From Centrapalus pauciflorus (Eukaryota > Streptophyta > Magnoliopsida > Asterales > Asteraceae): DNA of 64,000 bases. The first letter of the stretch is position 1, and every line of letters begins with the position of its first letter. The stretch lies in assembly GCA_020465985.1 (NCBI GenBank), contig JAANYP010004704.1, forward strand, positions 1 through 64,000, read 5' to 3'. Shown piece by piece: positions 31,053 to 42,204 of the stretch. The notes below the pieces were generated by a model. It made no database searches. It had not been told where the DNA came from and saw nothing but the letters and a program-made list of their open reading frames with translations. Made by a program: the position numbers and the translations under genes.

Positions 31053-32091
31053 GTATCCACAGAGAGCGAGAGGTTAATACATGTATTCGAGCAACTAGCG
31101 TTGTAAACTAAATGCTTGGAAAAGGTGGTTGGTTGAAAAGGATTATTGTTTGCTTTTATAAACTTAGCTACTTGCGCGATTAAAGAAAAGAGATTTAAGT
31201 GATTGTTTGATTAAATACTCTAACGAGTATAACCATTCCCGGATTCCACATCAAACTTCATGTTTAATTTATAAAACGATATAAAGATTACATAGACATA
31301 ATCTTTTCTTTATAATTGTTATAAAAACTGTTACACGATCTTGGGCATAGCGTGTGTTACTTTGATTACTCGTCTTAATTAAATAAATAACTCGACACGA
31401 ATAATAAAATACCAACGAACTATCTTGCGAAGCGCAACAAAATAAATAACGATCAATTGTTCACAATCAAAGCATAAACCATAAAACATGCAAACACAAT
31501 AAATCGTTCGTATATACTAAAACGCGTATATACTAAAACACTTAGCATGATGCTTCCTCCGAGAATGATTATTGCGAGCTTAGCTGGACATGGTTGATTC
31601 AAAGCTCAAGAGTTGTGAGTTCATCTTCGTAGCAATGTCGTAGCTTGACTCGTGCTTGCTTCGTACTCGCTCAAATGGGACCTCTCCTAAGCTTTTTCTC
31701 TCTAAAAAATGCCACCCCTTTCCTTCCTCTGACTTGGTATTTATAGATAAATGCTGGAAACCCTAAAAACGGCTGTAAAATTAATTTAAAGGGTTGGGCG
31801 CAGCCCTGCGCCCCCCCCCCCCCCCCCCCCCCCCGGGCCTGGTGCTAATTTCTGTCTTTTGGCAGCATAATTCTTTCTGTCGAGTACGTGGTTGGGAAGC
31901 AAGGCTGCTCCCCCCTCTGCGCTTGGCTCTCTAAAAAGTATTCTGAGTTTTCTCGATTTTTTCCAACTTAGACTGAAAAATAGTTACATGCACAAGCACT
32001 AAATTTAATCAATAGTAGCACATTCTACACATTTTTCTGTTAAAAACAACTCTTTTACGCTTTCAAAACATAGATAAATATAACCCGATCA
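31053..32091 (-). repeat. Gyp-1 LTR, main piece
   Basis: It continues the LTR begun at 20346. On the minus strand it starts TGATCGGG after a PPT-like AAGTTGGGGAAGTT (rc of 32092-32105). The joined length is about 1.1 kb. The placement of a G-rich PPT before a TGAT start fits Ty3/gypsy (Athila/Tat-like) LTRs, but no coding region is visible, so the class is an inference. It contains a C24 homopolymer at 31811-31834 next to the hairpin GGGCGCAG/CTGCGCCC (31796-31813). Confidence 0.55.
31811..31834. repeat. C24 homopolymer
   Basis: Twenty-four consecutive C follow a GC-rich palindrome within the Gyp-1 LTR. Confidence 0.97.
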
Positions 32092-32537
32092 AACTTCCCC
32101 AACTTAATACTTGGTCATCCCGAGCAAGCAACGAAAATCAGACCTTAAACGTATCGGGTTTATCAAGCGTGAAAGATATCATAAATGCATTTAAACAACT
32201 ACTAACCTTCATAAACATATTAACATTCAAAGACATAAGCTTCGTTATTTCGGATATCTCAAGATTTAATGACGATAATTACTCAAAAACTCCTCACCAC
32301 TATTATCCTTTTAGCTCAAGGTTACAGAAATGAATTCGCGTGGGTCACTGGACCATCTTTTTCCTCGCTGCATGCTTTAATCTTTTAATTTTTCTTTTCT
32401 TTCTTTTTAGTCTTTTTCATGCAATATCTATATTTTTCGTTCAAGCTGAATGTGACTTTCTAATTGATCCGTGTAGCAGGATTTAGGTCAGCCGCTCCCA
32501 GACCAGTTGGCCATAGCGGACTAGGCATGATGGTACC
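32092..32537 (-). other. Gyp-1 internal 3' end (PPT and untranslated sequence)
   Basis: On the minus strand this is the non-coding DNA that leads into the PPT (32092-32105). It is cut at 32538 by Gyp-2. No ORF of note is present. Confidence 0.5.
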
Positions 32538-33995
32538 TGTAACATCCGGTACAAGACCAGGTTAGCAACTATTACCTAACCAGTATTCATTAGCAAATTA
32601 TAACCTAATCAGTGATCATTAACAATTAATGAAAGTGATTAACAAAGTTCATAAGGAAATTCAAGTCAATTAGAAACAGTTTCATCGGTGCGATGAATCG
32701 ACAAATTAATTAATCCGATCGATTTGCGATATGATGGATTAATTCAACCAAGTACATAATTAAATTAAGATAAGTAACCCTAATCATACATTAACAAACT
32801 TACTTAACATTAATTATGGAAGACTAAATCAACTCATTAAACAAATGTATTCAAAGGTATTTATGAATTTACATAAAAAGGGAAATACAAGAATACATTC
32901 TAAATACTTTTATACAAGAAATAAAAACCAAAATACATCATTTTTATACCATAAAAATCAGCCAACACAAAAGGGGAACACACTTTTGTGTCCCCTTTGA
33001 CTTTCATTATAAATATTAAAAAGAATTCAACACCTTTTCTACTTTTTCAACATGTTGGTAACGTACTAAACATCACTTTTTTCTTTCATCATTTGCAAGA
33101 CTCAATGTCCTCAATAAATTGAGAACTCTTTCACTTCTTTTCCACATAATTGCAAGAGCAAAATCCTGCTCCTTTCTCTCTTCCAAAAATCGGCCAAGGC
33201 GTCCCAAGAACAACAAAGTTCTTTCATTTTGATTCATCAAGTTTTTCCAAGGAAGTTTTGGTGCATCTAGTTCAATAACAATTCTTCTTCTCATTTGCAT
33301 ACTTCTAATACCCCAAAGTAAGTAAATACTAACTTATAACCTCTTATATTTTTGTTTATATAAGTCTTGCATAATATATATAATCACCAACAATAACAAG
33401 TTTCATAAAAACTCAAGTTTATAAATCACTAGTTTTGTTTTAAGTTTGTTTTCTTCAAATGTGTTTATAAATATATAAAAACATAATGTAAGAATAAATA
33501 ATAAGAAAAAAAGTTATATAAATATCTTTTATAGTCTTTTATACATGTGGTTTTTGAATAAACAACAAAGATCAGAAGTTGTTTCAAGGTTGTGAAATCC
33601 GGATGTTCGGCACAAATATTACGTCGACTTTGAAAAATCATAACTAATTCATAACTTAACAAAATGAGTTGATTCTTATTCCAAAAGTTAGATCTATGTC
33701 TTAACTAAAAATCTGGAGGTTTTCATAATTTAATATGGAGTTTTGAACCCTCAAATATTATTTGGGAACCAGTAAGTTTGACAGCTCAAAAATGGCCATC
33801 ATAGGGTTTTTAACGAGCTTTTTTCCCAACCTAAACAACTCAAAAAAATGACGATTCTTAACTTTAAAAATTATTTGTATATAGTAGTTTTATGTCTATG
33901 AAAACCAAAGCTCAAATCTTTTTGGAGCTTGGTCGAAAACAGCCTCAAAATAGGCCGAAAAACCTTTAAAAAGCAAGAAAATTATACAAATATAA

Positions 33996-34054
<59 letters not shown>
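32538..34054 (+). repeat. 5' LTR of Gyp-2, first piece
   Basis: It aligns with 52950-54471 with high identity through to a (TA)n tract. Near the start are two hairpins conserved in both LTRs: TTCATCG/CGATGAA (32681-32697) and AATTAATCC/GGATTAATT (32708-32744). The TATA region near 33113 reads CAATAAATTG, where the 3' LTR has CTATAAATAG. Both LTRs also share an antisense ORF (33300-33073) that I regard as accidental. Confidence 0.88.
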
Positions 34055-34057
<3 letters not shown>

Positions 34058-34206
34058 CTCGAAATCAAGTGCACCCGAAGGTACAAACCTTAAAAAACTT
34101 TTTTAAAATTTTTTTCTCATAACCATGTTTAATTTAATGTTATACACATGATATATGAATTTCACATACATTCACACTTTCTGTGTCCTTAAAAATTATG
34201 TGAATG
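34055..34206. other. Unassigned sequence between Gyp-2 LTR and Cop-C1 LTR
   Basis: These 150 bases follow the TA repeat and do not match the equivalent part of the other Gyp-2 LTR (from 54472). They may be a rearranged or filler segment at the Cop-C1 junction. Confidence 0.4.
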
Positions 34207-34461
34207 TGTAATATGTATTCCCTTAAACTATCAGCACCTTTAATGTTTCTTTTATCAAACACAAGAAGAATCAATGCTCAATAATTGTGTAATGATGAAG
34301 AAGACAAAGAGAATGTTGGGAGAGAAATGACAAAATGGCGGCTGCTCTTTTCCCTTGACTATTCCAAAGAAATAAACTACAAGGAAATAAATACAAGACT
34401 AAATACTAAGATAATAATTATTACAAAACAACTCCCTATGATCGAAATAAAATGTCTAACA
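34207..34461 (-). repeat. LTR of Cop-C1
   Basis: On the minus strand it runs TGTCTAACA-inverse (TGTTAGACA) to ATTACA. It matches the Cop-C2 LTR start and end with internal differences; it is shorter than the 345 bp of Cop-C2. Confidence 0.8.
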
Positions 34462-34486
34462 ATCTCCCCCTTTTCGATCATTTAGG
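34435..34486 (-). promoter_or_regulatory. PPT of Cop-C1 within an inverted repeat
   Basis: The PPT (minus strand AAAAGGGGGAGAT, 34462-34474) lies between ATGATCG (34438-34444) and CGATCAT (34475-34481). A further CCT/AGG pairs beyond a two-base bulge. Confidence 0.75.
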
Positions 34487-37394
34487 AGGTCCTGGAACTC
34501 TGGCATGGTCCGTAGATTCTCGGAGTCCAAGGGTGACGTCGAAGCGTCTTGTCACTTGTCTCAAATGTAGCCTTCCGTTCAGGTATTCAATGCCGCTGAG
34601 GATATCCTGAATCTCCTTTGGTGAGCATCTAAGTTCTGGATTTGGTTGAGCGTCAAAGTCTTGAACTTTCTGAGTGAGCACTGCTCTAACCAATCTGATA
34701 GTGCCGTTGGAGTAACATGGAAGATCCTCAAAGCGCATGAATCTTTTGTATCCTTTCTGGTTCAAAAATATAACCCCTGGCTGTCCTCGAAGCAGAACTT
34801 TATACGCCGGATAGTGGTCTAGCAAAAATATATCTTGATCAGGAGCTTTCAGACCCACTTTTACTAAGGCACTCTCAATTGCCATCTGGAAATCTCTGAG
34901 GCACATTATGATTGATCGGCGATTCATGCATCGAACCAGGGCTGCTAGAGCAGTCATGTGTGTCAGATGACCCTTGACTTTATTTTTCATCTTGTTGTGC
35001 GGAAGCTCTATGTCGTCTATGTTTACAAAGTCAAGGTCGCTTTCATACAATTCTTGAACAGTACCGTCTTCTCTGAGTACCTCGAAGGCTGGAGTGTACA
35101 CTCTGGCTCTCTTGTACATATGGATGTTATTGATCTTGACTATTTTGGATTTTGACCAGTACTTGCTCTTGTCTCTCTTTTCTCTTAGCATCATCTGATT
35201 GTATTCAGCTTGAACGCATCGAGATGCATCGGTCATTACCATCAGAAGACGTCTACTGTAAGATCCCGGCTTTTTTTAAATACCATTTTGAACCTTTCTT
35301 CTAAGAAAGGATTTTGAAATTGATCAGCCGGGAACTTCTTCAAAAAAATTTTTAACCCCTGGACCGGAGGTTCTTCTAATTCTTCAGGAGGAGCCTCAAG
35401 AAGTTTCAATACTCGGTCTCTCCGGTCCTGACTCAATTCTTCTTTTGTTTCCGCATCCAGATTGTGAACTTTTCCCCGTGAGTACCAATTTATCCATGCC
35501 ACGTCTGTCATGTCATATATTGCGGTGACTTCTCTAGTTTCAAAACAATCGACAGTTCTGGATCCGGATGTTTCAGCAATGTGGGTAGGCGGAGCTGATT
35601 GAGTTGGAGGGGTTGATTGGACTGGTGGGGTAGGTATAAGTGGTGGAATTTCTTTAGGTGTGGGAGTGGGTTGGATTGATGGAGTTTCAATGGGAGTGGG
35701 TGAAGGTGATTGGATGGAAGAAGATATTTGTGCTTGAGGTTCATTAGATGGGGAATCCAAAATTTCAATTGGAGTTGGAGGTGATTGTTGTGGTGATTGG
35801 GGTTCAGACTTTGGTGAGAGAAAGGTATAGTCGTTATCAGTATCAGAGTCTGAGTCAGACACTAATATGATTTTGACTTTTTCGTATTTAGGCTCATAGA
35901 TCACCATTGCTGACATAGGGTCTAACGGAGTTGGGCCCTCAATCTGTAGAGGTTCATATTCTATCATCAACGCTTCGGTAGCCTCATAACTCTGATCCCC
36001 AGACCCAGACCCTTGAATTTACATGCCTTCAGCCTCTGCTCCCCCTACAATAATCATGGGGTCCTCATGCTGAACCTTTCGTCTTTTCTCCCCCTCATGA
36101 TGATCAGGGTCGTCCTGATCGTCATGCTTTCTTTTTGGGGCTTCTACCTGAGGGCGACACTGGAGTTCTATGACCGCCGACTCGAGGCGATCCATTCTCG
36201 AATTAAGCTGCTCTTGGACTTGAAGAATTAAACGGTTAAGTGCATCGATCTTGTCCGAGAGCTCGGCTATCTGAAGTTGAACTGAATGGGAACCTGGTGG
36301 GGGGCCAGCTTCGGAAGCGGCACCCTTACCCTCGATTAGAGAAAGTAGGGCGGTGTGACGTTCCTCGGCGGCTTCCCTTTGGGCGTCCAGGTCAGCCCGG
36401 GTAATCACGTCGGCAGCACGTAAAGCTGCCGTTAACATCTCCAAATTTATTGGGAGATGGCCGGAAGTGGACGCCGTTGATTGAGCCACTTCCGATCTTC
36501 CTTCCGTCATCTCTGGCTCCTGAATAGGATGCGCAGATCCGGAAGTTTGAGGAGCTGCCACGGAGGCAGCTCTTGGGGATGCCACGGAGGCATCGTGCGG
36601 TGTTTGTATTATGGGGGATGGAATCGTGAATGAATGAAGGGCGGTCACATGGGGAGGAGTGTGACCTCTTTCAACACCGCCACTCTCCGAATGAGAGGGC
36701 GATGGAGTATGTGTTATTACCCCGTGAAATGAAGTGGTTTCCCTTTGAGGGGAAACCAAGTGGGTGGTGGTGGTTAGTTCGACCGTTGGACGGACGGTCT
36801 TATAGTGAGGAGTCCGGCTTATGGGGCTTAGTTCACCCTCAGATTGTACCTTCCTCGCTCGCACGAGAGAGACGGTTCTTTCTGAATCCGCCGTCTCTGC
36901 CGCCTCACCTCCTGCTTCCTCCCTTACCAACACAGGCTCCCCATCACCCATGCCCAGAGGTTGCTGAGATTGTTGAACATCCACCCGAACTCCCTCATTC
37001 TCACTCATACTCGCCTCACCTTCGGATTGGCTAGTCTCAGACGGTTCCGACTGAGACTCATCCGGATAACTCTCCTGAATATACGCCCTTACCCGCTCCA
37101 TCCCCCTTGACCTCATTAGCAAGGACAGAGGTATTTTCATTATCGGCACCGTGGGGGCCCCCTTTGGCAGAGTTAACTTTTGAATCGCCACGGTGGGGTA
37201 GACGCTGCCTCCGGACGTTCATGGATATCATCGTCATGGTCCATTGCATACTGTATTATTAGCTGCAGAAATCGCTGTAGAGGAATATATTTTCTTCCTT
37301 TCTTTGTGCTCCTCTATACATGGACTCTTCGTAACTCCTCGAATAGGAAAGCAGCAAAATCCACATGTCGGTCAAAGGCAAAGCCTGTGAACAT
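34478..37394 (-). pseudogene. Cop-C1 envelope-like gene
   Basis: Read from ATG 37394 on the minus strand. The N-terminal 25 codons (M-F-T-G-F-A-F-D-R-H) end at a TAG, and a frame change follows near 37190. The segment 37191-36019 holds Ser/Pro/Thr-rich text and a coiled coil (I-A-E-L-S-D-K-I-D-A-L-N-R-L). TAA at 36021-36019 replaces a Glu codon. The segment 35970-35242 is acidic then Pro-rich and ends with Y-D-M-T-D-V-A-W-I-N-W-Y-S. A frameshift at an A7 run near 35268 separates it from the C-terminal domain 35242-34478 (YTPAFEVLREDG, LLDHYPAYKVL). It has the same layout as Cop-C2 61693-63786. Confidence 0.82.
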
Positions 37395-37430
37395 GGCTAG
37401 TACCTGAGCCGACGCAGAGTCATGTCCGGA

Positions 37431-38172
37431 ATACATGCACTATTTTCACTATCTATTTGGGGTGGAAATACATGCACTATTTTCATATGGACATCAAAAT
37501 TGTTTATTTCTTATATATATTACACATGTGGATCCATCAGCCCTCATATCATGAACCGTTAATTACATTTATTTGTAAGCGCGAATATAATGTGGATAGT
37601 TCTATCGAGAGTCATGTCCCCCATTCGGGTTAAACTTACCAGGCTAACAGTGAAATGCATATATATTTAACATACGGTATTACAGTCGGGCGAACTGCAC
37701 TGGTCAAACTCATTTAATTAAGCTTCGGTTGCATGATGGTTTATGTAATACATACATGGAATTTATGCTTTATAAATTCAACTCATCTGATAATGTCCAT
37801 ACAATTGGTCTTTTCGCGTAAACCTATGAGCTCACCAACAATTTGTTGACATATTTTAGCATGTATTATCAGGTAACTAAGACATGTGCATTCATCGGAA
37901 GCATCCCAAGGCTTCCGTTCATTTTGGAGTCGTATCATTTTCAAACTCGGAGATTTATTTGCATCATTTTTGATAATCCAGTTATATATTTAAATCTCTA
38001 TAACTTGCGAACTACTCTTCATTTGATTCGGGCTATGTAAACCAATTAAATATTTTTAAGTTTTATCAATGTATTTTTCCGAAAACGTCCATGTAGTGGT
38101 CGTTCACTTGATTATGGTTGCGCTTCCACACTCGTCACGCCTCGCTGCCAACCGGGGTAGCAGGGTGAGACA
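37431..38172 (+). repeat. 5' LTR of Gyp-2, second piece
   Basis: LTR text resumes with ATTTTCACTATCTATTTGGGG, matching 54690-54748. It ends GAGACA just before the primer site. It shows what should follow the Cop-C2 insertion beyond the window. Confidence 0.75.
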
Positions 38173-38175
38173 GAT

Positions 38176-38187
38176 TGGTATCAAAGC
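38176..38187 (+). promoter_or_regulatory. Primer binding site of Gyp-2
   Basis: TGGTATCAAAGC closely follows the LTR and matches initiator-Met tRNA with one change (A for G). Confidence 0.85.
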
Positions 38188-38275
38188 CATAGTTATAGTG
38201 AACTAGGTTGCATTAGTACCCTAGACTATAACTTTTACAAAAACTAAACTTTCTTATTTCAACAACTGTGAACAT

Positions 38276-38815
38276 ATGGACCCTAATGACAGAAACATGT
38301 CAAACAATACAGTCGTTATCCTCTTTGACTCCGAGGATGAATACCTACCCATGGAACGAAGTAGCCAAGGTGACACTAAGATGTACTTCGGATCGGAGAC
38401 CCACCTAGACCCAATCGATGACGAGGTAGAGGACCCGTCAGAACAAGAGGAGGGCAACTGTGGCCCTGCAGCACAAGTTGCTCCACCATTACCACCACGT
38501 GTTCCATCCTACACACTATTCAGAAGCCATCCCAATGGGCCATTGAAGAAGTTCCCCCTAGGAAAAGGGTGTGACTAGCACAATGGGAGTTTATCCCAGT
38601 ATCTGCCCATCAGCCAAGCAGCGATTGGCGAACGTAAGACAGTGGGGATGGAAGCCTCACACTCTCCGAGAATGGAGAAACAAGGAAGGGATCCCAAGCC
38701 AGTTAGGAACACCATCTTCTTCTCAAGTATCGACACTTTCCCCGGAATCTACGGAACGAACGGTGCCTCTGTTGGTGGCAAGGGCCGCCAGACACGACCT
38801 CCAATTTCGACAAAT
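38276..38815 (+). pseudogene. Gyp-2 gag, N-terminal fragment
   Basis: ATG 38276 opens M-D-P-N-D-R-N-M-S-N-N, an acidic Pro-rich Gag start typical of plant chromoviruses. TAG at 38576-38578 and frame changes follow. The fragment is cut by Cop-D2 at 38816 and only a short piece continues after 49318, so most of capsid is missing. Confidence 0.7.
38811..38815 (+). repeat. Target site duplication CAAAT of Cop-D2
   Basis: CAAAT at 38811-38815 recurs at 49314-49318. Confidence 0.95.
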
Positions 38816-39478
38816 TGTTTGGAAATATTCTAAGTAGTTCAAGCTGTTAGTTAGATTTCTCAGACTGTTAGTAGATTTTCTGTGTAAGTACAAAGTTCAT
38901 GCTGTTAGTTGAAGAAGTTCAAGCTGCTAGTATAAAGTTCAAGCTGCCAGAGTAGATTCATTCAAGCTGCTATGTTCAAGCTGCTTAGTGATTCAAGCTG
39001 CTCAACAGTTTCATAAACAGAAAGTGCTGATATTCAGGAAGAGATATTTACACGAAGATTCCAGCATATCTACTATCAGAGAAGTCAGAGTCCTTCAAGG
39101 AAACAAATCAGAAAGCATTATAAATACATAGAATAGGTTTTTCTATTGTATCAAGTTTCTGCACGTTCAAGTTTGTAATTGCTTTTTTTTTTTTAAGTTT
39201 TCATAAGCCTCTAAGGTTGTAAAACCCTAAGAACAATTTGTGTTCTTCGTGTAATCAAACAGATTAGAGGTGATTGTAATCATTGAGTTCAGCAATACAA
39301 GCAATTTTGTTTATTCAATTATGTTTATTTGTTATTGATTCTGAAAGTTTTTATTAAAACGATTAAGTGTTATTCCGCAAACTTCTTAATTGGACTTTGA
39401 TTCAGTACAAGATTATTGGTTTATACTCTGATCAATTCAAATCAGTTAATCTTAGGTGGTAACATTCAGATCCTGACA
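38816..39478 (+). repeat. 5' LTR of Cop-D2 (663 bp)
   Basis: It starts TGTTTGGAAATATTC (one change from the family TGTTGGG) and ends GATCCTGACA. TATAAATA at 39119-39126 is a clear TATA box. CAAGCTG repeats fill 38840-39005. Confidence 0.95.
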
Positions 39479-39480
39479 AG

Positions 39481-39492
39481 TGGTATCAGAGC
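39481..39492 (+). promoter_or_regulatory. Primer binding site of Cop-D2
   Basis: TGGTATCAGAGC lies two bases after the LTR, matching initiator-Met tRNA. Confidence 0.93.
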
Positions 39493-39553
39493 CACAGGTC
39501 GTTCTTTGTTTTCAAAGTCAAAAGCTTTCTTTTAACATTTTCAATTTTCTACA

Positions 39554-42204
39554 ATGGAATTTGATAATAGCAGTAGTGGATCTGGGCAAGGACTCAAAGT
39601 GCCTATGCTCAAGCCCACTGAGTTTGAGATGTGGAAACTCAGGATTCAACAGTATATTCAATTCATTGATTATGCCATATGGGAAGCTGTTGAATTTCCT
39701 CCTGCAGTTGATCCTGAACTTGATGCTGAGGGCAAACCCATCAAAACTCCTCAAAAAACTGAACTTGAAAGAAAGGCTAGAATGAATGAAGTGAAAGCTC
39801 TTACACTTCTACAAATAGCCATTCCTAATGCTTATCAACATCAGTTTAAAAAGTTTTATACTGCTCATTCTCTTTGGATTGCTTTAGAGAAAAGATTTGC
39901 TGGGAATGCCAGTACCAAGAGAAATCAAAAGGATCTTTTGAAACAGCAGTATGAGAACTTTTCTGGTGGCAAGAATGAAAACCTTACTCAAATCTTTGAC
40001 AGGTTCAACAAACTGATAACTGAATTGGAGAGTGAAAAAGTAATCCTGGATCAAGATGAAGTCAACAGAAAATTCCTTAGATCTCTTGGTGAAGAGTGGA
40101 CAGTCTATGCTGCTTAATGGAGAACAAAAGACACTCTTGATGAAATAGAGCTGGATGATCTGTACAACAGTCTGAGAGTGTTTGAAACTGAGATTGTCAC
40201 TAAAAAGAAATCTTTTTCTTATAATCACAACACTGCTCTACTGTCATCTGAAAAATCTAATTGCAGTGATTCCTTTTCAGGTGGCGATGGTAACTCTACT
40301 GAAGTTCACTATGAAGCTTTTGTTGCCAATGATGGACTGTTTGCTCTAAATGCTGAAGATCTAGAACAGATTCATCCAGATGACCTAGAGAGATGGATCT
40401 GAAATGGCAACATGCAATGCTGACCATGAGGGCCAAAAGGTTTCTGAAAAGAACTGGCAGATCTAACTTTCAAGCCAGAGCAGAAGGCAAACCAGCTTTT
40501 GATAAGTCCAAAGTTGAGTGTTTTAAATGTCACAAGCTTGGCCACTTTGCCAGAGAATGCAGATCTCAAGGTCAACAGCCATCAAGACCTCAGCAGACTA
40601 ATCAGGCTTCATCATCACAAGCACTTGTCTCTCAAGAAGACAATGTGTTTGACTGGAGTGATCAGACAGAGGAAGAGTTTCAAAATCAAGCACTAATGGC
40701 GGAAACATCAAATATCACCTCCACTGAACTACCATCTGAGGTAAATTCTAAACTCTGCTCTCAAACATGCAAAAATATGGTTAAGAAGTACAGAGATCAT
40801 AATGAGAGCATGTGTAAAACTCTAGCTAAGATGGAAGAAAGGAGATATGAATACATGCAGGCCATAGAAGATCTTGAAAAACAGATCAATGACTATAAGG
40901 ATAATGAGATTCAAATGGGACATGATAGAACATATCATGAGTAGGAGAAAAAGGAGCTGAATAAGAAAATAGAATCCCTAAATAAAAAATTAGGATAGAC
41001 TGAACAAAAGGTGTTAGAGGCTAATAAGAAACTAGAATCTGTCAATATAGATCTAGGAAACTTCAAATTAGCGAATCAAAAGCTGGAACACCTAATGGAA
41101 GTCCAATTTAAAGATAGGGTAAAATCTCAGCTCAATCCCAAAGAATGTATAGGATACAGAGCCACTCCACCCCCATACAACAACAAATACATTCATCCAA
41201 TGAGTGAAGTTGCTGATAGGCTTGTTAATGAACCATTAGATGAGTGTATGACCACTGTAGATCCTATCCTTGAAAACAGTCTTGAATCCAAAGAAGATCT
41301 GATTCAAAATAGAGACTGTGAGTGCACAGAAGTTGAGAAAGAACACAAAACAATGAGTGCACCTATAGAAATTCAAATCCCCAATAAGAAAGGAAAGGAG
41401 AAGATGAGTGTATGCAATGCTGCTCCACAGTTTTCTGTACCTTCTAACCGTAACACTGAATCTTCATCAAAGAATAAAAAGGGTAAAAATGTTCCAATCT
41501 GCACATGCCAAAAGCATGGTGTCCAAAAGTTTTCCAAACAACAGCTGGTAAGGGAAATCAAAGAAACAAGAACCAGATATTATCCAATAAAACTGGTTCT
41601 CTAATCAAACAGTCAAAAAATGCTTCCATTGTGGCAGGAAAAATCACTTGGCCAGGGATTGCTTTTATAAACCATCTGTTGCTAAACAGAATGTGATTCA
41701 TAAAAAGACAAATTCTCATAATTCAAAAACTTCAAAGGCCAAACTTCCTACTGCATCAGTTCCAAAGAAAAGAGTTGATCACAGGTTCTCAAAAGTAAAT
41801 AGGAAACAGTCCACACACCAAAAATAGGTTTTAGCTAAACCAAAACTAAATTTTAAACAGATATGGTGTGTTAAAGGTAAAACTCAGGTGAACCTGTTAA
41901 TACAAATGTTGAAACTGCCAAGTCTAAAGTTGAGACTGCTAGTGAAAATTCTCAAGCTGTTAGCACTACAGACTCAGCTCAGACTACTAGGTTCAAAATT
42001 GAGACTGGTAATGGATCATTTGAGACTGTTATTGAAAAGGGTGGACAAAACACCTGGATACCTCATGTGATAACTAAGTACTCTCCACAAAATCCATCAG
42101 TGGATCTCACTAACTATAAGAAATCAAAGACAGTGTTTAGTTATGTTAATGCACAAGGACAACCCAAAACCAACTTGGTTTGGGTTTACTCCACTACTAA
42201 CTAA
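39554..42204 (+). pseudogene. Cop-D2 gag
   Basis: ATG 39554 opens M-E-F-D-N-S-S-S-G-S-G. The capsid part is open to TAA 40115-40117 (Gln in Cop-D1). A one-base deletion near 40388 shifts frame. The first zinc knuckle is at 40519-40560 (C-F-K-C-H-K-L-G-H). TAG at 40942-40944 replaces Trp, and another TAG follows near 40996. A coiled coil runs about 40750-41110. The second knuckle, C-F-H-C-G-R-K-N-H-L-A-R-D-C, is at 41621-41662. The frame ends at TAA 42202-42204 just before protease, overlapping the protease frame. Confidence 0.87.

Larger units (their letters stand above)
34207..37430 (-). mobile_element. Cop-C1, 5'-truncated copia element on the minus strand
   Basis: Only the 3' third remains: an envelope-like gene, a PPT and a 255-bp LTR, all on the minus strand. 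It is a close relative of Cop-C2 (54749 onward). The right breakpoint is about 37430, where Gyp-2 LTR text (CACTATTTTCA) resumes. No 5' LTR, gag or pol is present. Confidence 0.8.

Noticed and set aside
33073..33300. Antisense ORF in the Gyp-2 LTR also present at 53524-53712
   Set aside because: It is conserved only because both LTRs derive from one sequence; the ends differ and the region is the promoter and leader.
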